DNA from: Streptosporangiales bacterium
GTDB taxonomy: Bacteria; Actinomycetota; Actinomycetes; Streptosporangiales; WHSR01
NCBI GenBank assembly: GCA_009379995.1
Contig: WHSR01000062.1
Location: forward strand, 1-35,821
Direction of reading: 5' to 3'
Length of the DNA: 35,821 nt
Within the stretch, counting starts at the first letter, position 1; each line of letters opens with the position of its first letter. Below the pieces are notes generated by a model. That model was given only the letters and a program-made list of their open reading frames with translations, searched no databases and was not told where the DNA came from. A program made the translations under genes and the position numbers. Shown here in pieces: positions 23,122 to 30,908 of this stretch.

Positions 23122-25071
23122 TCACAGAGCGGCGAAGCCGAACCTCGGCCGAGCGCCCGAACGCCCGACGGAATTCGTACCGGCGTTCGCGAGCTGCTCG
23201 CCCTCGTAAAGACGCGATACGAGACAGGCCAGCGAAAGCTGCATCAGATGGTGGGGGTTCTTGAGGTTCAATCCGGACAGCTCCTCTGCCTTCCGCAACC
23301 GGTACTTGACGGTGTTCGGGTGTACCGCCAGCGCGTCCGCCGTTGCCCGCAGATCGCAGTCCCGGTCGAGGTAGGTTTCGAGCGTGCCGTGGACGTCGGT
23401 GCCCTTGCGCTTGTCGTGGCGGGCGACGTTCTCCAGGATCTCTCGCGCGAACCGCAGAAGTTCCGCCGGTTCCTTGGAGTCGAGCAGCAACCGGAAGATG
23501 CCTATGTCGTCGGCCTTCAGCGTGGCGCCCCGCCGCGCCAGCTGCCGCAGAATGCGCAGGCACGTCGCCGCCTCGTCGTGTGACGCGACGAAGTCGTCGG
23601 CCGACCGCGTCTTGGTACCTACTCCGGCGGAGATGGTCAGGCCGCCGGCGACCGCCGCCACACGTCGCCGCACCTCGTCGAGCGCCAGGTTCACCGGGTC
23701 ACGCTCGTCCGCGACCTCCGGCGCGGGGCAGACGGCCGTCACCCTGTCGCTGACGGTCGTGAGCACAGCGCCGGGGACACGCGCGCGAAAGCCCCGCGCG
23801 ACGGCCTCCACCACCGCCTCCCGCATCCGGGTCGCCTGGGTTTCGGTGAGGAAGGCGCAGGCCGCGTAGCCGCCCCAGTCGTCGACGTCCATGACGACGA
23901 CGCGATGGGGCGCGGCGAGGTCGAGCCCGTAGTGGCGAGCTCGATCGGTAATCCGCTCCCCGCTGTCGTACCTGCCCTGCAGGAGGTCGAACAGGAAGTC
24001 CCGGTGAAGGCGCTCCTCGGTCTTTCGTTCGACGCGCACCTTGACGAACTCGAGGGCGAACGCGATGGCCGCCCACTTCACCGCCTTCAGGTCGATCTCC
24101 TCGACGGCCGTGTTGCGCTCTTCGATGGCCACGTAGCCGAGCGCCTCGTCTCCGATGAGGATCGGCGCGACGACAGCGCTGGCCCTCCCCCGCGATGCCG
24201 GCACACTGACCGCCCGCTCACGATTCGGCCACGCCCTCAGCAACCGCTTGAGCGCGGGGTTCGCCACGAGCCGGCCCGGGGAGTCCCCGTTGTTCCTCGC
24301 CCCCGCGGTGCAGATGACTGAGCCGTCACCGTCCCATACGGCCACCGGGTTGCCGACGAGCCCGCTGAGGGCCTGTGCCACGCGCTCGATGCCTCCGCCG
24401 ACGATGACGGCCTCGGTGAGGCGGTAGTGGATGTCCTGGGTGCGCTCGAGGATCCAGCGCTCTCGTTCCAGAGTTTCGTTGAGGTCGGCGAGCCTTTGGA
24501 TGGTTTCCTTCTGGTCCTCGACGAGCGTGGCGAGCTTCACGGCGATCGCCGCCTGACCGGCAAGCGCACGCACGGTACGGATCTCGTGGTCGGCCCACAC
24601 CCGCGTGCGCCCCGAATATCCGTTCAGGATGCCCACTACCTCGTCGTCGACGATCAGCGGAACGCACAGCAGAGCACGGTAGCCGTACTGGGCCGCCAGG
24701 TCCCTCCACGGACCGAACGAGTCGTCCCGGAACACGTCGCCCACGGCAACCGGCGTGCGGGACAGGAACGCCCTCGAGGTGGGTGCGAGTTCGGAGCCCT
24801 GCAGCCGTATGGGCCGCAGGGCGTTGATCGCCCGGGCGTAATCGTTGGGAAAACCATGGGAGCCGGCCAGCCGGAGACGCTCGCCGGCGGCATCGGGCAG
24901 CATCACCCCACAGAACTTGAAATCGGCGAGCTGCGTGACGCGCTCGGCGATGAGCCTCAGCGTCTCCCTGAGGGGACGGCCCCCGACGAGGTGCCGGTGC
25001 ACCTCTTCGAAGGCCTCGCCGAGCTTCGTCCCCTTGCCGTACGAGACCCAGTCGGCGGCGACGGTACCCAT
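23122..25071 (-). CDS. GAF-domain PucR/CdaR-family transcriptional regulator
   Basis: 649 residues from ATG 25071 (a GTG 12 codons upstream is possible). Domains in order: a GAF sensor, about 35-185 (FKFCGVMLPDAAGERLRLAG, ALLCVPLIVDDEVVGILNGY); a helix or coiled coil at about 185-225; a second sensor-like region, 230-350 (NPVAVWDGDGSVICTAGA, VVAPILIGDEALGYVAIEER); a CdaR GGDEF-like domain, about 360-520; and a C-terminal PucR helix-turn-helix (LRATADALAVHPNTVKYRLR) with HHLMQLSLACLVSRLYEGEQ. PucR proteins activate purine or aromatic catabolism genes in response to a metabolite. It is divergent from the molybdenum hydroxylase operon, whose promoter region it shares, and lies just upstream of the GH31 gene. 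It is the obvious candidate regulator of the hydroxylase operon. Confidence 0.9.
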   Translation of the reverse strand: MGTVAADWVSYGKGTKLGEAFEEVHRHLVGGRPLRETLRLIAERVTQLADFKFCGVMLPDAAGERLRLAGSHGFPNDYARAINALRPIRLQGSELAPTSRAFLSRTPVAVGDVFRDDSFGPWRDLAAQYGYRALLCVPLIVDDEVVGILNGYSGRTRVWADHEIRTVRALAGQAAIAVKLATLVEDQKETIQRLADLNETLERERWILERTQDIHYRLTEAVIVGGGIERVAQALSGLVGNPVAVWDGDGSVICTAGARNNGDSPGRLVANPALKRLLRAWPNRERAVSVPASRGRASAVVAPILIGDEALGYVAIEERNTAVEEIDLKAVKWAAIAFALEFVKVRVERKTEERLHRDFLFDLLQGRYDSGERITDRARHYGLDLAAPHRVVVMDVDDWGGYAACAFLTETQATRMREAVVEAVARGFRARVPGAVLTTVSDRVTAVCPAPEVADERDPVNLALDEVRRRVAAVAGGLTISAGVGTKTRSADDFVASHDEAATCLRILRQLARRGATLKADDIGIFRLLLDSKEPAELLRFAREILENVARHDKRKGTDVHGTLETYLDRDCDLRATADALAVHPNTVKYRLRKAEELSGLNLKNPHHLMQLSLACLVSRLYEGEQLANAGTNSVGRSGARPRFGFAAL

Positions 25072-25074
25072 GAG

Positions 25075-25084
25075 CCCCCCCCCC
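25075..25084. repeat. C10 homopolymer just ahead of the PucR start
   Basis: Ten C residues on the plus strand, i.e. ten G residues on the coding strand, end three bases before ATG 25071. The run can serve as a G-rich ribosome site, and it is a slippage-prone tract. If translation began instead at the GTG upstream (25107), a length change here would shift the frame. Confidence 0.85.
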
Positions 25085-25157
25085 GGTCCCAAGTCTGGCG
25101 GCAGCACGTTGTCCAGTAAGCCAACGAACAGCCTGATTTTCCGTCGAGCCTAACATT

Positions 25158-25204
25158 GCCCAGCTTCTTCGCCGCTTGACACAGTCGTGCTCACAAGGCT
25201 GGGC
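25158..25204. promoter_or_regulatory. Candidate operator between PucR and the hydroxylase operon
   Basis: GCCCAGC (25158-25164) and GCTGGGC (25198-25204) form a 7-bp inverted repeat with a 33-base spacing. Near its centre is TTGACA (25176-25181), a perfect -35 hexamer for the rightward operon, but no convincing -10 is found 16-18 bases on. The element lies in the 197-base gap between the two divergent starts and could be where PucR binds. This is a pattern only; no PucR box was matched. Confidence 0.3.
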
Positions 25205-25268
25205 GCCCTGACCGTAGACCCGCGCGACAAGGCCGAGGATGGCAGCAACGGGCAAGGAGGATGGGGCC

Positions 25269-26144
25269 GTGAAACCACCGCCGTTTGCCTATTTCGATCC
25301 CACCACTTTGGAGGAGGCTCTCGGCCTCAAGGCGCAGCACGGCTTGGATGCCTCGGTGCTGGCCGGTGGGCAAAGTCTCGTTCCACTCCTGAACATGCGC
25401 CTGGCGAGTCCCGAGGTGCTCGTCGACACGAATCGAGTCGACGGACTTGGGGGACTCCGGCGGAGCAACGGGACCCTCGAGCTCGGCAGCATGGTGCGAC
25501 AGTACGTACTCGAGGACGACGAGGTAGTCGCACAGGCCGTTCCGCTGCTCGCCGCCGCCGCACGGCACGTCGGCCACCGGGAGAACCGCCACCGAGGAAC
25601 CGTGGGAGGGAGCCTCGCGCACGCGGATCCAGCCGCCGAACTGCCCTGCCTTGCGCTGGTGCTTTCCGCGGAGCTCGTGGCGCGCTCGAACCGCGGGGAG
25701 CGGGTGATCCCCGCGTCCGACTTCTTCGACGGCTTCATGTCGACCGTGCTGCAGCCGGACGAGATCCTCACGGCGGTGCGCATACCCGTCCCGGCCGGGA
25801 ACGTGGGTTGGGGCTTCGAGGAGGTGGCCCGCCGGTTCGGTGACTTCGCCCTCGCCGCGGCCGCGGCGCTGGTCACGCTGGGCGACGACGGATCGGTCGC
25901 TAGCGCGTCGGTAGCCCTCGCCGGGGTCAGCGACACCCCGGTGCGCGCCACCGAGTACGAGCAGGCACTTGTCGGCACCGACCCGACCCCCGACAACGTG
26001 GCATCCGCGGCGCGGATCATCGAGAGGCTCGTCACGACGTCCGACGACATCCACGCGACGCAGGTGTATCGGAGGAAGGTCGCGGCCGTGACCGCGAGCC
26101 GTGCCGTCACGGCAGCCGTCAACCGGGCACGGGGAGGCGAATGA
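25269..26144 (+). CDS. Molybdenum hydroxylase FAD subunit (CoxM-type)
   Basis: 291 residues. GTG 25269 is chosen because AAGGAGG lies 8 bases upstream and the product then starts VKPPPFAYFDPTTLEEALGL, as family members do; ATG 25239 would add ten untypical residues. The FAD-binding domain has LAGGQSLVPLLNMRL (31-45) and the second motif TVGGSLAHADPAAELP (111-126), both diagnostic of the medium subunit of xanthine/CO dehydrogenase-type enzymes. The C-terminal CO_deh_flav_C domain follows, with RFGDFALAAAAALVTLGDDG. It passes electrons from the iron-sulfur subunit to an external acceptor. The first gene of a five-gene operon; the stop is followed by the small subunit start one base later. Confidence 0.93.
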   Translation: MKPPPFAYFDPTTLEEALGLKAQHGLDASVLAGGQSLVPLLNMRLASPEVLVDTNRVDGLGGLRRSNGTLELGSMVRQYVLEDDEVVAQAVPLLAAAARHVGHRENRHRGTVGGSLAHADPAAELPCLALVLSAELVARSNRGERVIPASDFFDGFMSTVLQPDEILTAVRIPVPAGNVGWGFEEVARRFGDFALAAAAALVTLGDDGSVASASVALAGVSDTPVRATEYEQALVGTDPTPDNVASAARIIERLVTTSDDIHATQVYRRKVAAVTASRAVTAAVNRARGGE

Positions 26145-26145
26145 G

Positions 26146-26646
26146 ATGGCTGGCGACATGCGAAGCATCACCTTGACGATCAACGGCCGACAGCTCAGCA
26201 GGGACGTCGAGACCAGACTTACGCTGGCCGACTTCCTCCGGGATCACCTCGATCTGACCGGCGTGCATCTCGGCTGTGAGCACGGCGTCTGCGGATGCTG
26301 CACGGTCCTTCTGGACGGACGGTCGGTGCGCTCGTGCCTGATGTTCGCGGTGCAGGCGGATGGCCACGAAATAGAGACGGTGGAGGGTCTGTCGACCGAC
26401 ATCGACAAGCTCCACCCCATCCAGGAAGCATTCTCCGAAGAGCACGCGCTCCAGTGCGGCTTCTGCACGCCCGCGATGATCCTCCGCACCAAGGAGCTGA
26501 TCACGAACGACGGTGAGCTGTCGCGGGAGGAGATCCGCGAGCAGCTCTCCGGAATCCTGTGCCGCTGCACCGGATACCAGAACATCGTGAACGCCGTCGT
26601 CTCAGCGCGCGAGAAGATGCACGACCCGCAGGTAGCAGGCCGATAA
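26146..26646 (+). CDS. Molybdenum hydroxylase [2Fe-2S] subunit (CoxS-type)
   Basis: 166 residues from ATG 26146, with GGGGAGG upstream. The N-terminal plant-type ferredoxin domain binds one cluster through C44, C49, C52 and C64 (CEHGVCGCC and SC). The C-terminal helical domain binds the second through C104, C107 (QCGFCTP) and C139, C141 (CRCTGY). Both sets are complete. The protein shuttles electrons from the molybdopterin site to FAD. It starts one base after the previous stop and ends 21 bases before the large subunit start, so the three subunits are translationally coupled in the order medium-small-large, the same as in coxMSL. Confidence 0.95.
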   Translation: MAGDMRSITLTINGRQLSRDVETRLTLADFLRDHLDLTGVHLGCEHGVCGCCTVLLDGRSVRSCLMFAVQADGHEIETVEGLSTDIDKLHPIQEAFSEEHALQCGFCTPAMILRTKELITNDGELSREEIREQLSGILCRCTGYQNIVNAVVSAREKMHDPQVAGR

Positions 26647-26667
26647 GTGGGGCCGGTGGAGGACCAG

Positions 26668-29082
26668 ATGGCGACCAGCATCGAGGAAAAGCCAGACTTC
26701 AAGTGGATCGGCAAGAGCATCAGGCGGGTCGAGGACCCGAGATACCTCGTGGGGCGGGGCGGCTACATCGGGGACATCAAGCTACCCGGCATGCTCTACA
26801 CGGCGGTTCTCCGCAGCCCGTTCGCCCACGCTCGGATCGGGTCGATCGACACCGGCGAGGCTCTCGAGGTGCCCGGCGTCGTGGCGGTGTTCACCGGCCA
26901 GGACTGCAAGGAGAAGATGAACCCCTGCGCCAACTTCGGCCCGCCCACGATCACGCAGTACCCGCTGGCGGTCGACAAGGTCCGCTACTGCGGTGAGGCG
27001 GTCGTCGCGGTGGTGGCCGAGTCGCGCTACGCGGCCGAGGACGGTGTCGAGGCGGTGGAGGTCGACTTCGAGCCGCTCGATCCCGTCGTCGATCCAATCG
27101 CGGCGATCGGGCCGGGTGCGCCGGTGCTCCACGAGGAGCACGGCAACAACCTCGCGTACGAGAGAATCTTCGAGTTCGGCGAGGTCGACGATGCCTTCAG
27201 GGAGGCCGACGTCGTCGTCGAGGACAAGCTGCACTGGGGTCGTTCGTCCGGCATGCCGCTGGACACCTGTGGAGCCGTCGCCCGGCCCGCCCTCAACGGA
27301 AGTCTCGAGGTTTACTGCAACTCGCTGAACTTCAACTTTTTCATCTGGCTGGTCGCCGCGGCTTTGAAGCTGCCGTCCAACAAGTTCACAGTCATTCCGG
27401 TACCGGCGGGGGGAAGCTTCGGCAGCAAGTTCTTCGCCCACAAGGTACCCACCCTCGCCGGGTTCCTGGCGCTGCAGACCGGGCGGCCGGTCGCCTACAT
27501 CGAGGACCGGCTGGACCACATAACGAACTCGGACCACCACGGCTCCGATCGTTATTACGACGTCCGGATGGGGCTGAAGAGCGACGGGACGATCACCGCC
27601 CTGGATGTGGACGTGGTCGACGACTACGGCGCGTACCTGCAGTTCGGCGTCGGCACGCACGGCAACTCGCTGTCGCAGGCGGTCGGCCCCTACCGGCTGA
27701 AGAACCTTCGCTACCGGCTGCGGGCGGCGCTGACCAACAAATGCCAGCAAGGCGCCTACCGAGGCTTCGGCTCGGAGGTGCAGAACTGGGTGCTCGAGCG
27801 CATGGTGGACAAGGCGGCGCGACAGCTCGGCATGGGACCGGAGGAAATACGCCGTCACAACTTCATCCAGCCGGACGAGTTCCCGTACAAGATTCCCACT
27901 GGCAACATCTACGACAGCGGGAACTATCCAGCGGTACTCCAGCGCGCCATCGAGATGCTCGACCTCGACAAATGGCGCACGGAGCAGGAGCGGGCCCGCA
28001 AGGAAGGGCGCCACATCGGGATCGGGGTCGTCACCACCCAGGAGCGCAGCGTCTTCAGCTCGACCGAGTTCTGGTTCTGGTTCGACAAGCCCGCGTTCCC
28101 CCTTACCTCGAGTCCAGAAAGTGTCACGCTCACCATCGATCCCACCGGCGAGTTCCAGGTGCAAATGCACTCGCAGGCCATGTGGGGCAACAGCCCGGAG
28201 ACGGTGGCCGCGATGCTCGTGGCGGAGGAATTCGGCGTCGACCCCTACAAGGTCAACGTGAGCTACGCGGACTCCGCCCACTCCCTGCCGGGCACCGGTC
28301 CCGGCGGCAGCCGTTTCACAGTCATGATCGCCGGAGCGGTCCGCGGAGCGTCCAAGCGGCTTCGCGCCAAGCTGTTCAAGATCGCCGCCCACGAACTGGA
28401 GGCGTCCGAAGACGACCTCGAAATCGTCGAGGGCGTCGTGCGGGTCAAGGGTGTCCCGGACAAGAGCCGGAGTCTCGCGGAGCTCGCCTCCACCGCGTAC
28501 TTCTTCGCTCTCAACCTCCCCGAGGGCGTCGAGAGCGGCCTCGAGGAAAGCTGCACCTACGACCACCCCTACACGACCCTGCCCTCGGACGACCGCAAGG
28601 ATCTCGGCGTCTTCTACCCGTTCATGGGCCACGCCTGCCACATCGCGGTGATCGAGATCGACGCGGAGACCGGCACCCACAAGTTCCTGGACTACGTGGC
28701 GGTCCACGACGCCGGGACCGTCGTCAACCCGAAGACGCTGGCCGGCCACGTCACCGGCGGCGCGGCTCAGGGCATCGGCAGCGCGATGTACGAGGAGCTC
28801 GTCTACGACGAAGACGGCCAGTTCAAGTGTTCGACGTTCATGGACTACCTCATCCCCACCGCGATGGAGGTCCCGGAATTTAAGCTTGGACACGTGGAGA
28901 CCCCGTCCCCGTACACCGAGTTCGGCATCAAGGGCGGGGGCGAGGGTGGGCGCATGGTGGCGCCTGCGGCGATATCGGCGGCCATCGACGACGCGCTCAG
29001 CGACTACGGCGTCCGGATCACCCAGCTGCCCATCAAACCCTCGGAGATCCTCCGGCAGATCGAGACGGGAACGCAGAGCTGA
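26668..29082 (+). CDS. Molybdenum hydroxylase catalytic subunit (xanthine dehydrogenase family)
   Basis: 804 residues from ATG 26668, with GGAGG at 26658-26662; a GTG at 26647 lies upstream of that site and is rejected. The N-terminal a/b hammerhead domain has SIRRVEDPRYLVGRGGYIGD. MoCo-binding segments include GSFGSKFFAHKVPTLAGFLA (about 250-269) and GAYRGFGSEVQNWVLERMV (about 362-380). The catalytic Glu is in GIKGGGEGGRM (E759). The active-site loop is AYRGFG, not the AYxCSFR of true CO dehydrogenases, so it hydroxylates an organic ring, aldehyde or heterocycle and is not form I CODH. No maturation genes (coxD/coxG or xdhC type) are in the window. With CoxM and CoxS it forms the heterohexameric (LMS)2 enzyme in the cytoplasm. 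Confidence 0.93.
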   Translation: MATSIEEKPDFKWIGKSIRRVEDPRYLVGRGGYIGDIKLPGMLYTAVLRSPFAHARIGSIDTGEALEVPGVVAVFTGQDCKEKMNPCANFGPPTITQYPLAVDKVRYCGEAVVAVVAESRYAAEDGVEAVEVDFEPLDPVVDPIAAIGPGAPVLHEEHGNNLAYERIFEFGEVDDAFREADVVVEDKLHWGRSSGMPLDTCGAVARPALNGSLEVYCNSLNFNFFIWLVAAALKLPSNKFTVIPVPAGGSFGSKFFAHKVPTLAGFLALQTGRPVAYIEDRLDHITNSDHHGSDRYYDVRMGLKSDGTITALDVDVVDDYGAYLQFGVGTHGNSLSQAVGPYRLKNLRYRLRAALTNKCQQGAYRGFGSEVQNWVLERMVDKAARQLGMGPEEIRRHNFIQPDEFPYKIPTGNIYDSGNYPAVLQRAIEMLDLDKWRTEQERARKEGRHIGIGVVTTQERSVFSSTEFWFWFDKPAFPLTSSPESVTLTIDPTGEFQVQMHSQAMWGNSPETVAAMLVAEEFGVDPYKVNVSYADSAHSLPGTGPGGSRFTVMIAGAVRGASKRLRAKLFKIAAHELEASEDDLEIVEGVVRVKGVPDKSRSLAELASTAYFFALNLPEGVESGLEESCTYDHPYTTLPSDDRKDLGVFYPFMGHACHIAVIEIDAETGTHKFLDYVAVHDAGTVVNPKTLAGHVTGGAAQGIGSAMYEELVYDEDGQFKCSTFMDYLIPTAMEVPEFKLGHVETPSPYTEFGIKGGGEGGRMVAPAAISAAIDDALSDYGVRITQLPIKPSEILRQIETGTQS

Positions 29083-29100
29083 CGACGGGGTGATGGATAA

Positions 29101-29592
29101 GTGACCGCGACAGGCTTCAACCATGTAAGCGTGCACGCCACGAACCTCGACGAGTCCGTGCGGTTCTACGAGGACCTTTTCGGCATGGAGAGGATACCCA
29201 CCTACGATTTCGGTTTCCCGGTCCAGTACCTCCGACTGGGCGAACTCCAACTCCACATATTCGTGCGTGAGACCTCGGCTCCCGCATACCATCACTTCGG
29301 CATCAACGTCGACAACTTCGAACAGGTCTATCTGCGCGCCAAGCAGATGGGCATCCACGAGAGCAAGACGTTCGGCCACCACATCTACGAGCTGCCCGAT
29401 GGGACCGTACAGATGTACGTGCGCGACCCGGCCGGCAACATCGTCGAGGTCGACCATCCGGACGTCTCGACGCTCGACCTCGACGTGATCTCCGACCTGA
29501 AGAAGCTGGACGACCGGGTCCCGCAGACCGGCCAGGCGCTGAGGTCCTCGCTGTACAACTGGAGGCTGCCCGAGCTGGCCGGGAGGGGCTGA
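29101..29592 (+). CDS. VOC-family protein (glyoxalase/dioxygenase fold)
   Basis: 163 residues from GTG 29101, 18 bases after the large-subunit stop. A single VOC module: GFNHVSVHATNLDESVRFYE (N-terminal beta-alpha unit with H8), LRLGELQLHIFV (H52), YHHFGINVDNFEQVYLRAKQ (H64/H65), and DGTVQMYVRDPAGNIVEVDH with E116. H8, H65 and E116 are placed as the 2-His-1-carboxylate metal set, so a metal-dependent lyase, isomerase or ring-opening activity is plausible. A 45-residue C-terminal extension is present. In the operon, between a ring hydroxylase and a flavin monooxygenase, it may open or isomerise the ring product. Glyoxalase itself is unlikely. The exact reaction cannot be told. Confidence 0.88.
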   Translation: MTATGFNHVSVHATNLDESVRFYEDLFGMERIPTYDFGFPVQYLRLGELQLHIFVRETSAPAYHHFGINVDNFEQVYLRAKQMGIHESKTFGHHIYELPDGTVQMYVRDPAGNIVEVDHPDVSTLDLDVISDLKKLDDRVPQTGQALRSSLYNWRLPELAGRG

Positions 29593-29651
29593 CGCTCCCC
29601 GGCCCCAGGGGCGCGAAGGCTCGTCGACAACCCGAAGACGTGAGGTAGCCG

Positions 29652-30908
29652 GTGTCCGCGGGCGGGCAGGTGCATGCGATCGTCGTGGGCGGCTCGATGG
29701 GCGGCCTGATCGCGGGGCTCGTGCTGCGCGACGTCGGCTGCGACGTCACGGTCCTGGAGCGGTCCAGGGTGACCCTCGAAGGGCGCGGCGCGGGAATCGT
29801 CCTCCACCCGTCGACCATCCGGTACCTCACGCACGAGGGTCTCTACGCTCCCCAGCAGATCGGCGCCCCCGCGCGCAAGCTCCGCTACCTGCGTCGGGAC
29901 GGGAGCGTGGCCTCCGAGCAGCCCTGCAGCTACCGGTTCATCTCCTACTTCTGGCTGTACGAGGCGCTGCTGACCCAATTCGGTCGCGACAGGTACCACC
30001 TCGGGCACGAGCTCGCGGGGTTCGAGCAGGACGCCGACGGTGTCACCGTGCACCTCACCGAAGGAGGGTCGCGGCGTTGCGATCTCCTCGTCTGCGCCGA
30101 CGGCATCCACTCCACCGCACGAGGGCTGCTGCTCCCGCAGGTCTCCCCGAGCTACGCCGGGTACGTGGGCTGGCGGGGCACGGTGAGCGAGGCCCAGCTC
30201 ACCGGCGCGAGCTTCGGGGCGCTGCACGAGGCGATCACCTACCACCTGCTGCGGCGCGGACACATCCTCGCCTACCCGATCCCCGACTTCGACGGCTCCG
30301 TTTCCCCCGCCCGATGGCGCCGCACCCGGCACCCCACCCTGGAGCCCGGGCATCGCCTTACCAACTGGGTGTGGTACCGCAACGTCACCGAGGGCCCCGA
30401 GCTCGACGACCTGCTGACCGACAGCAGCGGAGTGCGCCGGTCCGTCTCCGTGGCCCCGGGCGCCATGCAGGAGCACCACGTCAAGGAGCTACGCGAGGTT
30501 GCCGCGCGCGACCTGCCGCCGTCGCTCGCCGAGATGCTGACCAAGACCGCCGAGCCGTTCGTGCAGGTCGTCTTCGATATCGAGGTCCCGCGGATGGCCT
30601 TCGGCCGCGTCTGTCTGATCGGCGACGCCGCGTTCGCCCTGCGTCCGCACGCGGCGGCCGGCACCGCCAAGGCGGCCGAGGACGCCTGGAAGCTCGCCGA
30701 GGCGCTCGAGGCATGCTCGCTGGACGTCGAACGGGCACTGATGCGGTGGGAGCCGGGCCAGCTGGCCCTTGGGCGCAGCGCGCTCGGGCGAACCCGGGAC
30801 GCGGGCAACCGGGTGCAGATGGAGGGGACGTGGCGGGACGGGGAGCCTCTCCCCTTCGGCCTCTACGAGACCGGGGACAGCGCCCTGCTCACGCCCTACT
30901 CGAGGTAG
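29652..30908 (+). CDS. FAD-dependent aromatic monooxygenase, 2,6-dihydroxypyridine 3-monooxygenase-like
   Basis: 418 residues from GTG 29652, with GAGG upstream. Motifs are AIVVGGSMGGLIAGLVLRDV (FAD Rossmann, about 9-28), the D-G motif VCADGIHSTAR (about 150-160), and LIGDAAFALRPHAAAGTAKA with D325 (FAD ribose/active-site block). The middle part (YVGWRGTVSE, YHLLRRGHILAYPIPD, WVWYRNV) resembles the substrate domain of 2,6-dihydroxypyridine 3-hydroxylase from nicotine catabolism. Such enzymes insert one oxygen into a hydroxylated ring using NADH and FAD. With the molybdenum hydroxylase and VOC protein upstream it fits an N-heteroaromatic route (pyridine, nicotinate or similar). It overlaps the convergent GH43 gene by 13 bases at its 3' end. 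Confidence 0.88.
   Translation: MSAGGQVHAIVVGGSMGGLIAGLVLRDVGCDVTVLERSRVTLEGRGAGIVLHPSTIRYLTHEGLYAPQQIGAPARKLRYLRRDGSVASEQPCSYRFISYFWLYEALLTQFGRDRYHLGHELAGFEQDADGVTVHLTEGGSRRCDLLVCADGIHSTARGLLLPQVSPSYAGYVGWRGTVSEAQLTGASFGALHEAITYHLLRRGHILAYPIPDFDGSVSPARWRRTRHPTLEPGHRLTNWVWYRNVTEGPELDDLLTDSSGVRRSVSVAPGAMQEHHVKELREVAARDLPPSLAEMLTKTAEPFVQVVFDIEVPRMAFGRVCLIGDAAFALRPHAAAGTAKAAEDAWKLAEALEACSLDVERALMRWEPGQLALGRSALGRTRDAGNRVQMEGTWRDGEPLPFGLYETGDSALLTPYSR

Noticed and set aside
26668..29082. Reading the CoxMSL-type enzyme as a form I carbon monoxide dehydrogenase
   Set aside because: The active-site loop is AYRGFG, not AYxCSFR, and no coxD/E/F/G genes are present.
26782..29457. Very long open frame (about 890 codons) antisense to the molybdenum hydroxylase large subunit
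   Set aside because: The plus-strand protein has every family motif. The antisense frame is Val/Asp/Leu/Arg-rich with no domain and arises from strong codon-position GC bias.
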